Assembly (NCBI GenBank): GCA_014904985.1
Contig: MU129003.1
Span: 173,565 to 225,850 of the forward strand
Length of the DNA: 52,286 nt
Direction of reading: 5' to 3'
Source: Hydnum rufescens UP504
Taxonomy: Eukaryota > Basidiomycota > Agaricomycetes > Cantharellales > Hydnaceae
The notes beneath the pieces are model-generated. The model was not told the DNA's origin, searched no databases, and saw nothing but the letters and a program-made list of their open reading frames with translations. The translations under genes were made by a program, and so were the position numbers. Shown in pieces: positions 1 through 11,753 of the stretch. Numbering within the stretch: position 1 is the first letter of the stretch; the number at the start of each line of letters is the position of its first letter.

Positions 1-300
1 TAAAATTTGCACGTAAACAGAATAGGCTGATATTCAGGAGTGATTTATTCACCATGGTGCCCTGTCACATGCAAATTTTCAAGTCTTTACCTGATCTGTA
101 AGGGCAGTAAATCCATTTTCAATGTCAAACATGTGTACTTTGTATCTCAATAACTACTGGACAGATTTGGCTGAAATTTTGATATGGTTTCACCTAAATA
201 ATCCCTAGTCACATCCCAAGTTTCAGAGTCACCTACCAAGATGTTATTTTTTAGCAGTACTTGTAATTCAATACCTCAAAGGAAATGAATTAGGCCACTT
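1..300. other. No recognisable gene
   Basis: AT-rich, CpG-poor sequence with no sustained reading frame and no repeat that I can match elsewhere in the window. Confidence 0.5.
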
Positions 301-365
301 TTGGCACATTACCATACCAAATAGATAGGGGGACAGAGGATGAAAGCATATGTAACCATATTACA

Positions 366-462
366 GCAGTATATAAGGTTTGTGGCTTGGTTTTGCACAG
401 CACTTGGGCACTTAGTGAATGCCAGCAATTGCTGGTGTTGAGTCCCCTGGCAATTGCCAGTG
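366..462 (+). promoter_or_regulatory. TATA box plus conserved first-exon module, copy 1
   Basis: A TATATAAG box lies at about 370-377. About 25 nt downstream comes CACTTGGGCACTT and then a GCCAGCAATTGCTGGTGTTGA block (421-441). The same block, also near TATA-like sequences, is found at both arms of the 3501-3919 foldback, at 28421-28461 and 28575-28614, and twice in the 43770-46040 palindrome. Read in one frame, the copies give a similar short peptide (LGH/C..., then GNCWC or similar, then TGA). I infer a promoter and first exon shared by one repeat family; transcription is not shown. Confidence 0.4.
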
Positions 463-485
463 TTTTTCAACATCACCTCACTTTG

Positions 486-900
486 AGCTGAATGTTGGGC
501 TACACCTAGTTTTGTGGCTTTCCATTCAGCAGGAGTGGGCTTTGTCTTTTCTGGGGCACCCCTCACTTGTTCTTGGTTTCCTTCCCCTTGGTTTCTTTCT
601 GTTTGCTGGCCACCTTCCTCTTCACTTCAAGGCTTCAAGCTGAATGTCAGGCTACACTTAGTGTCATGGCTTTCCATTCAGTGGGGGTCTTTTATTCTAT
701 GGGGTCCCCTGTAGTTTCACTCTTCCTTTCTCTCCCTTTTTGGGGTCTTATCCACACTTTGAGCAGAATTCCAGGCTACACCTTGTGTAGTGGCTTTTCA
801 TTTTGTGAAATTGTCCTTTATTTCCTTTGGGGTGCATCCCCAGTGATATCCCTTTTGTTTTCCCCCTGTTGGCTTTGGGCTACTCATGGTGGCTGTCATC
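486..900. repeat. Degenerate tandem repeat, about 125-150 bp unit
   Basis: Three related blocks start near 486, 637 and 760. Each has a 'GAATnnnnGGCTACAC' core followed by 'TGGCTTTnCATT' and a G/T-rich tail. Copies are clearly diverged. Reading frames of up to about 116 codons run through them, but composition rather than coding explains these. Confidence 0.55.
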
Positions 901-984
901 CTTCAAGAACAGCTTGAATCAATCAACTCCCCTGGGCTCACATCTGGACGGATTTTGAAAATTTTATGCTTGTTGGATGCTCCT

Positions 985-1960
985 TGATCCCCTCTTTCTG
1001 GTCAATCCCTTTGTGTGTCTATCTAATTATTTTTCACTTCACTATCACCCATCTTCTCCTCTGCCCTCTCCCTGCACCTCCTGGAAGGAGATCTTGTCTC
1101 CTTGTTCTGTTTTTTCCTTTTTCTCTTCATCCAGACTCCCTCTTTCCAACACATCCACTAACGAGTCATTTAGAGCACTTTTGGCTCCATTATGATGAGT
1201 GCTCTCCTTCTCCCCCACTCAACACCACCTTGTGTGAGTAAATCCTGGCCATTTGTGGCATTTTTGGGCTTGTTCAATGCGTATCAATCCCCTCTTTCTT
1301 TCTAACCTATTTGTGTGTCCATCTGACAATTTTCCACTTCACTACCACCCATCTTCTCCTCCCCCCTTCCCCTGGACCTGCTGAGGGGAAACCTTGTCCA
1401 CTTATTCAGTTTTGGGCTTGTTCTCTTCCTCTCAACTCCCTCTTTCCAACACATCCACTCATGAGTCATTTGGAGCACCTTTGGCTCCATTATGATGAGT
1501 GCTCTCCTCCCCCACTCAACACCACCTTGTATGGGTAAATCCTGGCCATTTGTGGCGTTTTTGGGCTTATTCAATGCATATCAATCCCCTCTTTCTTTCT
1601 AATCTATTTGTGTGTCCATCTGACAATTTTTCACTTCACTACCACCCATCTTCTCCTCCCCCCTTCCCCTGGTCTTGTCTGCTCATTCTGTTTTTGGGCT
1701 TGTTCTCTTCATCTAGACCCTTCTTTCCAATTCATCCACTCATGAGTCATTTGGAGCACTTTTGGCTCCATTATGACCAGTGCTCTCCTCCTCCCCCACT
1801 CAACACCACCTTGTGTGAGTAAATCCTGTTCATTTGGGCCATTTCTTTGGCCTTACACAATTCATCTCAATTTCCTCTTTCTGTCCACCCCATTTGCACT
1901 TCTATTCAACCATTTTCCCTTCACTGTCCTTCTTCTGCCTTGCCCTGTACTTGCTTATTT
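985..1960. repeat. Tandem repeat, about 300-bp unit, 3 to 4 copies
   Basis: Homologous blocks start near 990, 1291, 1588 and 1874 (steps of about 301, 297 and 286 bp). Each contains 'CCTCTTTC', 'TTTTCACTTCACTA', 'ACCCATCTTCTCCTC' and, near the end, 'GGAGCACNTTTGGCTCC' followed by 'CCCACTCAACACCACCTTG'. The last part resembles the outer flank of the large palindrome near 46020-46100, so the two regions appear related. The short frames in it look non-coding. Confidence 0.7.
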
Positions 1961-2285
1961 TCCACTTTGTATTCAATTACCAATATTGAAGTCCCCCATT
2001 GGGGCCCCTTTGGATGTAGCCCTAATTAGGTTTAATGCCAAAATGGATTTAATAGTTGATGTGGAACAGCAGTGTTAAGCCCATATATAGTATTATGTCC
2101 ATGCAGGTGCAGAACAGCTAAGGTCACTGAAAACACCCCTTGGGGCCCCTGAGGTCTGAGGCCTAGTTAGGCCCAAAAAGTGCCTCATTTTTGGGCCTAG
2201 TTAGGGCTGATTTTGTGGCTGACTGAGGTGTTGGCAGGTCCATTGCCATTCTCATGTGTTTGCTTGGTGGGGTCGTGGGTTCAGA
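1961..2285. other. No recognisable gene
   Basis: CpG-poor spacer between the 300-bp repeats and array 1. It holds a few short T/G-rich runs and no feature that I can support. Confidence 0.4.
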
Positions 2286-3262
2286 CAACCTAAAATAACA
2301 TATAATATGTTAGTAAAAAAGAAAATAGAAAAGCCATGCAAAAGGAGCAGTGTACACTGCTCCTTTTGCATGGTTATATGCTCACCTTAAAATTACCACA
2401 CACCCACTTCGGCAGGTGTGTGGTTCATCTCTTCATGTGGCACATCATTGTTTGGGGGTCCCCTTTGTGGGCATGTTATCATTGTGGGGGGGCTTGCTTC
2501 ATGGGTCTTCAGTCTTCATTTGTGACAATACTGTACCTAGAATAAAAAATCATTAGTTAAAAAATTAAAAGTGACACAAAAAGAGCAGCTTTTGCTGCTC
2601 TTTTTGTGTCATTGGGGGAACATTACATACTGGTATAGAACCACACACCTGCTACTGTGGGTGGGTGGTTCTCTTTGTGCTGCATCATCCTTTGCAGGGG
2701 TGTTTTTGTTCTGTTGAGGAGTTGTTTTGCAGCTCTTCCTTCGTGATGATATCTAGAATAAAAAATCATTAGTTAAAAATAATTAAAAGTGATGCAAAAA
2801 GAGCAGCTTTCACTGCTCTTTTTGTGTTGTCACGGGTACATATCAAGTATAGAACCACACACCCACTACTGTGGGTGTGTGGTTCATCTCTTTGTGTGGC
2901 ATGTCATCATTCTGGGGGGTCGCTTCATGGGTCTTCATTTGTGGCAATACCTATAATAAAATAATATTAGTTAAAAAATGTAAAGTGATGCAAAAAGAGC
3001 AGCTTTCACTGCTCTTTTTGTGCAGCTGCATCTATTGGAGGGGAGGAGACTCACTTTACAGTACCACACCCACCACAGTGGGTGTGGTTCCTGAGCCCAC
3101 TCATTGGGCAGCCTGTTGTTTGTTTTGGTTTTGACCTGGAATAATAAAGGCTACATTAGTATAAAATTCATAGCAGCACAAAAAGAGTAGCTTGTGCTAT
3201 TGTATCTACTGAGACAAAACTTACCTTATAACCACACACCCACATCAGCGGGTGTGTGGTTG
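2286..3262 (-). repeat. Array 1, left half: five exon-intron units with paired hairpins
   Basis: Read on the minus strand, five units follow each other. Each has an exon of about 80-150 nt ending in hairpin B (ACCACACACC/GGTGTGTGGT arms), then 5-10 nt later an intron carrying hairpin A (CAAAAAGAGCAG/CTGCTCTTTTTG arms). Introns with good signals are 3224-3136 (GTAAGT...CCAG), 3054-2951 (GTGAGT...ATAG), 2630-2537 (GTATGT...CTAG) and 2385-2290 (GTGAGC...TTAG); the unit ending at 2753 has a degraded 5' site. Branch-point-like CTAAC/CTAAT sits 20-30 nt before each 3' site. B hairpins are at 2395-2424, 2639-2670, 2853-2884, 3063-3088 and 3231-3260. A hairpins are at 2334-2373, 2572-2611, about 2793-2828 and about 2988-3024, with a partial copy near 3174-3198. 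Confidence 0.75.
2334..2373. repeat. Perfect 40-bp palindrome (A-type hairpin)
   Basis: All 40 bases are self-complementary with centre TGTACA; the arm runs CCATGCAAAAGGAGCAG. It is the most regular A hairpin of the array and lies within the last left-hand intron (2385-2290, minus strand). Confidence 0.9.
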
Positions 3263-3273
3263 TGTGGTTGTGG

Positions 3274-3582
<309 letters not shown>

Positions 3583-3838
3583 GTATATTGAAAATAAATA
3601 CTATATAATGAATATTTGTCCAGAAAACCTGAAGAAGGCAATGATAATGAGTCAGAGCCCAATAAGGCATGAGACAGTGAATTGCAGAGTGGATTGGGCC
3701 AATTCAGATGTGTAGAAGTGGCCCAATCCACTCTGCAATTCACTGTCTCATGCCTTACTGGGCTCTGACTCATTATCATCACCTTCTTCAGGTTTTCCTG
3801 GACAAATATTCATTATATAGTATTTATTTTAAATATAC

Positions 3839-4402
3839 ATGCTTGGTACTATTGTGTGCTGTGCTTGCAGCACCAGCACTTGGGCACTTCTTGAGTATCG
3901 GCAATTGCTGGCATTGAATCTGCTTCTTGCTTCCATCTCTGCAACCACAACAAGCAACCACCCAAAAAGGCAAGTGCACAACCATGCACCCACCACTGCA
4001 GGTGTGTGGTCACAAGGTGAGTTGTTTTTTTAGTAGATACAATGGCACAAAAAGAGCAGTGAAAGCTGCTCTTTTTTCACTGCTTTGGAATTTTTTACTA
4101 ACACACCTTTATTTACTTTAGATTGAGGCCTCATCCAATGCACAACAAGAGCCCAAATGGGAACCCAACACACAGGAATGTGACACAGCAGTGCAATGCA
4201 TGGGAATGCAACACAGCAATGTGCCAATGACATGATATATGGCACTGCACCAAATGAGGATGCAACTGCGTCAAATGACATGCCAGGAATCACACACCCA
4301 CCACAGTGGGTGTGTGGTTCCATATCAGGTGAGTTCCTCCCCCCCACTACCTACAGCCAAGCAAAAAGACCAGCGAAAGCTGCTCTTTTTGCACTGCTTT
4401 GA
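3839..4402 (+). pseudogene. First exons of the right half of array 1
   Basis: Exon 1 starts at ATG 3839 (MLGTIVCCACSTSTWALLEY) and ends at 4016. The intron 4017-4121 begins GTGAGT and ends TTTAG with TACTAAC inside. Joining 4016 to 4122 keeps one frame through exon 2 (4122-4328), broken only by two TGA codons. The next junction (4328 to 4435) again keeps frame and gives a Thr/Pro/Asn-rich exon with 'SNTKPSDTRPSDAKPNKTT', also broken only by TGA. Preserved frame across two introns suggests a once-coding gene. No homologue is recognised. Confidence 0.4.
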
Positions 4403-5540
4403 ACTTTTTTACTAACAACCCTTTATTATTCTAGGTCATAGCCTGCTCCCAGGTGCCAAAGGATGAGGCCCAGCCAGTCAGGCCCCATATGGTAATACGT
4501 GAACTGAAAACACACCAAATGAAATGACATGACCCAACAATGTGACACCACATGATGTGACACCATGCAATGTGACACCCAATGACACCAAACTCAGCAA
4601 CACCAAACCCAGTGACACAAGACCCAGTGATGCAAAACCCAACAAAACAACACCCAGCCAACTGAGCCCAAATGAAAACATGAGAGGTGGTGACACACTG
4701 CCTGAGTGGCCAAGCAAACCACACACCTGCTGCAGTGGGTGTGTGGTTCTATATAAGCTAAGTCCATGTTCCCACCTGGCACAAAAAGAGCAGTACTTGC
4801 TCTTTTTGTGCTGTTTTTAAATTTTTAACTAATGTTTTATTTCCTATTCTAGGCCAGGATATCCCCCCCATGACCAAAAGCCCCCACATCACATGAATTG
4901 GAATGCCCAAACAGGTGAATAAATGAATGAAGGCAGGCACACAACACCACCAAGATGAAAGTAGGGAGCCACACACCCACTGTGGCAGGTGTGTGGCAAT
5001 ATTAGCTATGTTTTTTTTAATAGCTGTAAATGCACAAAAAGAGCAGCAGTCACTGCTCTTTTTGCATGAGTTTTGATATAACTAATGTTTTATTTCTATT
5101 CTAGGTCAAGCTGTCCAACCTCAATGCGTGGACCCCTGAGCCAATGAGTACACCACCAACCCAACCCCACCCCTATGACCTATGAAACCATGAACCAGAA
5201 GAGCAGGAGAATAGGGCCACACACCCACCATGGCAGGTGTGTGGCCATATAATGTATGGATTCTTTTAATTTTAGCTAACACATGAAACTTACACCACCA
5301 AGCCTGAATCTGCTGACCCACCAACAAAACCTGGTGCAACCCCAGACAACAAACCTGCTGAACAACATGCTGTGAACAAAAACCAGGAACAAAACTGCAC
5401 ACAACCACACAAATGAAAACCACAAACACCTGTATGAATGAAAACTGCAAACACCCCCTCAGGAGTCTGCCCAAATGGAGCCCAGGCCCCCAACTGGGGC
5501 ATATGAGCCACACACCTGCTGCAGTGGGTGTGTGGTGAAT
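3940..5540 (+). repeat. Array 1, right half: exon-intron units with paired hairpins
   Basis: This is the mirror of the left half, read on the plus strand. B hairpins are at 3981-4010, 4289-4318, 4717-4748, 4968-4997, 5216-5245 and 5507-5536. A hairpins are at about 4044-4080, 4360-4393, 4779-4811 and 5030-5067. Introns 4017-4121 and 4329-4434 have GTGAGT, TACTAAC and TAG. The next two (about 4757-4852 and 5005-5104) keep TAACTAAT and CTATTCTAG, but the 5' site reads CTAAGT and CTATGT, the same G-to-C change at intron position 1. The last two units lack the A hairpin. Decay therefore increases away from the centre. Confidence 0.75.
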
Positions 5541-5792
5541 TTAAGGTACTTTTCTTCTACTAATGTGTTATTTATTAACCTGGCCCACCACCTGCAAACC
5601 CGAGACCTGCATGAACTGCCCCCCTGTGGTGGCAGACCCCAGGGGGGGGATAATATGTATATAGCATAATATGTATATAATTATAGTAGTAATAATAATA
5701 ATAATAAATAAATAAATAATCTAGCACAGCCATGGATTGGCTGAAATGAATTGGAGTGGCCATATTTTGGCCATATTTTGGCCATACTGTCT
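5541..5792. repeat. TAA/TAAA microsatellite and short direct repeats
   Basis: A (TAA)n/(TAAA)n tract lies at about 5685-5720, and three near-perfect copies of 'GGCCATATTTT' at 5757-5788. No gene is seen. Confidence 0.7.
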
Positions 5793-5847
5793 GGGGACCT
5801 GTTAGGTACCATTTTCTGCCCTGAAAATGGTACCTAATTAGGTCCCC
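5793..5847. repeat. Terminal-type hairpin, ACCTGTTAGGTACC
   Basis: Arms 5793-5816 and 5823-5847 pair almost completely (one indel) around TGCCCT. The core GGACCT.TTAGGT resembles the hairpins at 29727-29775, 32207-32250, 38132-38177 and the centre of the large palindrome, so it may be the end of a related element. Confidence 0.65.
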
Positions 5848-5892
5848 AATTTAACTGACCAGCCTGTCATGACAACCGTACAGCACTGAGCC

Positions 5893-6733
5893 ATGAATAC
5901 CAGACCACTGCCAGAGGGGAATGTTACAGAACCAATCACCTTGTCATTCAACATATCCATGTCCTCACCAACTTGGGGAGATGAAAACCCTACTGTGGAA
6001 CTCTCTGAAAATACCTCAAGGAGTGACATGGACCTGGACAATTGGTGGGATAATCTGCCCACATTACCAGCCCCATCCACAGTCAGATATTCCAAACCAG
6101 CCCCAGTCTACCCTGGCTATGCCTCCCAGACAGCATCATGGGGTCATCAAAGAGACCCCTGTACAGGGTCCAACCATATTCCAGGAATACTGGAGAGTGA
6201 CAGACACTGGCAACCCAATGAAGAAATTCCACATCAGCATGAGGAAGTCTCACACTGGTCCAGTATGTCCAGATGACCACACTCACTGGATTGTCAAACT
6301 CGCCCATGGGAATCTTCATACGAAGAGATCAAAGATCATCGAAACTCCCTGCTGCAAACCATAGATCAGTATTACTCAACTGGGCCCAATCCAATGACTT
6401 CCTACTTGATGCCTCAAGCACTCTTACTGCCCCACCCCCAAATAGTGGGCAGCATACCCTTTGTAAACACCATGGATGGCTCTTGGCAGGAAGCCCCCAT
6501 GATTCAACTAGGGACCTTTCCCCCTAGGCCAGACCAACTCCATACCCATGAACGAACAGAATAGAGATGGCTTGTGCAGGGACCAGCAGGCCTCAAAGAA
6601 GGGCCATACATTCAGAAGTACATAGGGACCAATACCATAGCTCTTATGACAGCAATGAGGACAGGGACCCAAATGACCAATGGGGACACTCTTCCCAACA
6701 TTAAGGCCTTCATTCTTCCAGACTGGGGGGCAT
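5893..6733 (+). pseudogene. 3' internal remnant of an LTR retrotransposon
   Basis: Frames 5893-6276 and 6273-6527 overlap, followed by a frame that ends at the 3' LTR start. No catalytic motif is visible, so the encoded part is not identified. The assignment rests on context: the segment ends in a purine-rich ACTGGGGGG tract (6723-6730), as a polypurine tract would, directly before TGTTAGTG at 6734, and the following sequence matches a solo LTR found elsewhere in the window. Confidence 0.45.
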
Positions 6734-7190
6734 TGTTAGTGAGATATTAGTCTGACTGGCACTCAGCCTTATTAAAATGTTGCTACTACAATGTATCAAT
6801 GTATCCCCTCCTTCCCTTTACATTTCCTTTTATCTTTCTTCTCAAACAATGCAGTGGAAAGCTTCTCCATGGGAGTTTGGTGCTGCCCCAGGTTTAGATA
6901 GCTTCTTTCCTCTTCCCTTCATTAGTAGCTAATTAGGTAAGCTGATGGGATGTAACCACTTGGCAGGAGCTGAGGAGAACAACAATTAACCACCATCATA
7001 CTCACAACTTGTGAAGTCACTGTCTGTGCCATCCAACTGTATCTTGTCACCATTACTCTGTCACATTTACTTGTAAGATCTCCTAGCCATAAGGCAAGTT
7101 CTTAGTGGGTTTGGCTCTACAGCAATCCACTTGTGCCTGCAATTCCAGTCCTCAAGTCCCTACATGGATTATGTAACTCTTGGCAGTTGA
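6734..7190 (+). mobile_element. 3' LTR of a degenerate retrotransposon (end uncertain)
   Basis: It starts TGTTAGTG after a polypurine-like tract. It shares the block 'TGGAAAGCTTCTCCA' ... 'GGAGTTTGGTGCTGCC' and weaker downstream similarity with the TSD-flanked solo LTR at 36218-36734. The right border is not sharp; the end near 7190 is a guess from similarity. Confidence 0.5.
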
Positions 7191-7302
7191 TATATGCTGT
7201 GTGGTTGGACATATGCCGCAGAAGAACTCCATTCCAGCCCCATGCCATGGAAGTATGAGTCCCTTCATACTTTCATGGCATGGCCCCACCCCTGGAAAAC
7301 CC

Positions 7303-7898
7303 TCACTTACACTGAGTGTGGAATATTTGTTCACAATATATACATGCCTTAGAACCATGAGCAGAGACACTTTGGTTGCCACTCAAGGCATGGCCTGCAG
7401 GTGGCAGATGTTGATTCATGCTCACACAGTGGCACTTCTGTTCTTCATCTTCCTTGGCCTGTTTCTCAGTGATGATGGCATCTTCGGCTGCATAGGATTC
7501 CTCCAGATTGTCAGTGCTTTCTATGTAGGGGATAGGAGCTGCATTGGCTGATATACAGTTAGAGCATCCAAGATCAAGAATTGTGTCCATGCAAAAAGAC
7601 ATTGCTTGCCACTATTAAATGTAGTGCTGTCTTCAACCTCAGCCTCTCCTTCATCATTATGGGTCTTGGAATTGGCAGCAGCTTCCTTGAGCAGCTTATT
7701 AGCATGTCATGTTGCAGCAGCTTTTACAGCAGCTTCCTTTTGCCTTTCCTGTACTGTCTCAGTGACAGACTTTGGGAAGGGAGACTCAGCTGTGTTATCA
7801 GGGTCAATATGCTTGCCTTTTTGATTCCTAATTTCAAACAAGTTCCAGTGGGCATTGGAATTCATAGATGTAGGAGGAAGGATGTAAGTCAACACCAT
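7303..7898 (-). pseudogene. Unrecognised minus-strand gene fragment
   Basis: Two frames (7898-7707 and 7602-7303) are joined by stretches rich in Lys, Glu and Ala ('ERQKEAAVKAAAT', 'EKQAKEDEEQ'), suggesting a charged, possibly coiled-coil protein. It lies divergently upstream of the Plavaka-type transposase. No family is recognised. It may be a second gene of that transposon or a captured fragment. Confidence 0.25.
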
Positions 7899-10706
7899 GA
7901 AAATTTCACTTCAATAACAAAGCCAAACTTAGCCTACCTGTGTCCATCATCTCCATGCTCAGTGATCAATACAGTGCCACCACTGGCAGCACATCTAGTC
8001 TAGTACAATGCCCTTACTGTGCTGCCACTGTCAAGCTACTAGGGGGTGCTCTGTCCAACCACTACTTTCAGAATCCCTTGTGTCACCAACAATACACCAG
8101 ACAGGACATCAAAATAGTTAATAATCAGAATCTGTCCTTTCACTCCTCTGGACTTGGCAACCATGGCAGAGACACTGGCAGTTCCAGAAGTAACAGTGTG
8201 CCCAATCCCAACAGTTTTGGACCTGCCAGTGGCAGTGACAGAACTGGTGGATATGAAGCCAATGGTCATGAACTTGCTGAACCCAGACCTGAACCTGACT
8301 ATGCAATACATGGGGAAGCTTTTATTGTGAAGGAAAACCCCACAGCAGGTTATGTCTGTCAAGACCACTGATCAACTCATTATGAGTATATCCAAGCCAG
8401 CAATGACCAAGGGAACCCCTCAGCACCATGGGTGAGTGAAGAAGAATGGGAACTTGCCAGATGGTTGATGTCAGTAAATATATCCCAAGGAGTAATTGAT
8501 TGCTTCTTAAAGCTGAGTTGGGTGTGTAATCAGGGGTCATAATGATTCACAAATGTATTTCTCACCCCCACATTTCAATTAGGTACAGAAGCATGGCAAC
8601 CTATTGAGCCTTTCATCAGCAAAGGAACTCCATGCAAAGATCCAGTCCATGCCTGGGGGCCCACCATGGCTGTCCACTGAGATCATGCTCAAGGATGCAC
8701 TGAATGAGCCCCAGACACTGTATTATCAAAATGTAGTTGAGGTGGCAAATACTCTATTTCAGAATCCATCATTCAAGGACTGCACCAACTTCACACCAAA
8801 ATGGGTTCATCAAGCCAATGGTACAACACCCCTGTATCACAAGATGGCATCAGCAGACAGTTGGCATGAAGAGCAGGTGTGTAACATAGCTTCCATGTGG
8901 CACCAAGGTTTATTCAAGAATGACAGGCAAAGCTACCTGAAGGAGCAATGCTCCAAACAATCATAATCACATCTGACAAACCACACCTTACAAACCACTC
9001 AGGTGATAAAACCATACATGCAGTATACATTACTCTTGGGAATATTCACAGTGACATCTGATGAAAACTTACTTTCAGCACATGGATGTTACTTGCCAAA
9101 TTACCAACATCAATATTTGCAAATATGACATTTGACTCATCTGGGACAAAAGCTGAAGCCCTCCATATGCCCAGGATCCTTAAACAACAATTATTCCACA
9201 AGTCTCTGAAAATCATTCTCACACCTTTGTCAGTCTCTCATCACCACACTAAAGCTTTGGGACCCAATAGTTATATGCATCATCCCTTTCTGGTTCTTAT
9301 GGGCTGGATTGCAGATCTGAAGGAACAATTAGTTATTGCTGGGGTGACACAGTATGCATGCCCAGTGACTAAGGCTACTTACAAGGATCTGGAAAAACAA
9401 ATCCATTGCAAACCATGCACTGGCCAATCTACCCTTGCCACCCTTGCATCAGTGTGGGTGAAGTATCCAACTGCAAGCACTTGGGAGTTTGCTTGCAAAG
9501 TGAAGAGAGTGGACAAAGGGCTGTCTGGATGCATTGAGCACCCATTTAGGGAGGACCTGGGAGTGGACCCATTCTGGTTTATCTGCCAAGACTTACTGCA
9601 TGGTTGCCACAAGTTCTTTTGGGACCATCCTGAAAAGTGGCTTGCACATGTGATTGGCACAAAGGAACTCAATAACCATTACATTGCCCAGCCAAAAGTG
9701 GGTTTTTGTCACTTCAGTCAAGGGATATCCAAAATTTCTCAGGCATCAGGTTGAGAGCATCATGATTTTCAGAAATCTATCTTACCAGGAATTGCAGGTG
9801 CTGACAGCACTGAACCACAAGTTGTCCATGCAATCCAAGCTCTGCTGGATTACATATACATGGCTCAGTATCTGCTCCAATCAGAAGACATGTTGCATGA
9901 AATGGCTGGCCTACTCAATATTTTTCACAATAACAAGGATGTATTCATTGCAAATGATGCCTGTGGCAATATGGAACACCTTAACATCCCAAAACTTTAT
10001 GCCCTTCCATGCTCTATCAACAATGCATGCTGTAATGGTGTCTCAATCAATTTTACAACAGAAACTGCTGAGTACCTTCACACTCCTATGTGCAAGGATC
10101 TTTATAATGCCACCAACTGTCACCAGTATGAGATTCAGATGTTGTGGCTCCTTGATATGAACAAGAGAATATACCTCTGCAGCAGTTATATGGGGTGGAT
10201 TCAGGAGCATGAAAAGAATAGTGCATGCAACAAAAAAAATGATTCAAATGGCTTGGATGATGCCAAGGATAATATTGCCCCCCATGCAAGGATTAACACT
10301 GCTGTAACATGCACTGGCATTGGAAGCCTAGGGATGCAACAAGCAGGTCATATCAAGATAGCACAGTGAGCCCATCTTCTATGCATTGCAACACAATCCA
10401 TTTCCACAGAATATGATGTGCCTGACTTCATCTCAGCAATTTGCCACTTCTCTGAGCTTGGAGATAGTGGTACATCCTCTGGTCACATGTGCTGGGATTA
10501 TACACCTAATGCTGTACCACACTTCTTTTCTCTCCTTGGTATTTGGACTTCCTTTCAGGTGATGGTCCCAAGTATCAACAAGTTCTATCCTCATGAAACT
10601 AGAACCATATGATGCAAACCTATGGGCCAAACTGCTGCTCAAGTTGACCCAGTCCTAGTTCTAGTCCATCTCACCAAGGTTGATATTCACTGTGTAGTAT
10701 TTCACA

Positions 10707-11538
10707 TAAGATAGGGACCATCTATACTCATCAAGTGTGTGGCAACATCTGGATCACTCATGTGACTGGTTAGAGTTAGGTTTAAGTGCTAAAATCTTGG
10801 GCCCCAGTACCCAAAGTTAGTGTACCTTGCTTGGGTGGTCTGAACCTTGCATGATGTTGAATAGGGATGCATTTATGTACATATAATGACATATTAGTGG
10901 TTCATTTCCTTCTCCAAATCAGCCATGAGTGTGTCAGGTAGGACCCTGTGGCCATGGTATTTCTTATTTGCCCACACTGCTTGAGCTCTGTTCAGGCCCT
11001 TGTGGTAACTTAGAAATGGTTTGGAGGGAGGGAATGAAACTTAACAAACCTTTTTTTGAGCATGAGTGCCCAAATTAGATGACCAGATTGTAGCTGCCCA
11101 ACACTTATGAGGCATAGGAAGACATTGATGGAGATCTGTCTGATAAGACAGCTACTCCTGAATGGTCAAGGAAAAATGATCTGAAGACAGAACACAACTC
11201 AAATCTAACTTTGCACACAGACATTGGGAACCTGCCAAAATTAATTATTTCCTTTTTAGGCCTGGTAAAATTTCAGCATTCAAAATCAAAGATGCTCAGA
11301 ACTGCATTCTAAGCATGTATCAATTTCACACTTTTGGGGTGGGAAGAACAAGCTATCTCTTCCTGCCCAAGGAAATATTTTTTAATTCTGCCATGGCAGG
11401 TTGATAGATAAGGAATATATCTACCATTCTGCAGTCACACATTGTCAATAAACTGAAGTGTTAAGGATGAGTAGTGTTTACAAAAATGGGTGAAATCAGG
11501 TCACATGGTGTTGATGAGTATGGATGGTCCCTATCTTA
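10707..11538. mobile_element. Non-autonomous inverted-repeat element flanked by TA (MITE-like)
   Basis: The left end AGATAGGGACCATCTATACT (from 10709) and the right end (inverted, to 11536) match over about 25 bp. Both are flanked by TA (10707-10708 and 11537-11538), as for Tc1/mariner-type insertions. There is no transposase frame inside. Removing the element with one TA restores one open frame of the surrounding transposase (...VVFHI + LILCIYLLMALDFQG), which supports both the borders and the order of events. Confidence 0.8.
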
Positions 11539-11753
11539 CTCATTTTATGTATTTACTTGTTGATGGCTTTGGATTTTCAAGGGTACCAGGTTGGGGAGCT
11601 ATGTCTGGTTTTCCAAACTCTGAAAGATCCCAAGAATCCACATGCTGAGCAGCCATTCTATGCATATGTACTATGGTATACCAAAATCCCTCCCACACCT
11701 GTTCATGATGTCAAATTGTATCAGGTTGATAAGGATATGTCACTTGCAGGTGT

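Noticed and set aside
966..2078. Several 60-107 codon frames in the 300-bp repeats
   Set aside because: They shift between repeat units, show no conserved start or domain, and are explained by C/T-rich composition.
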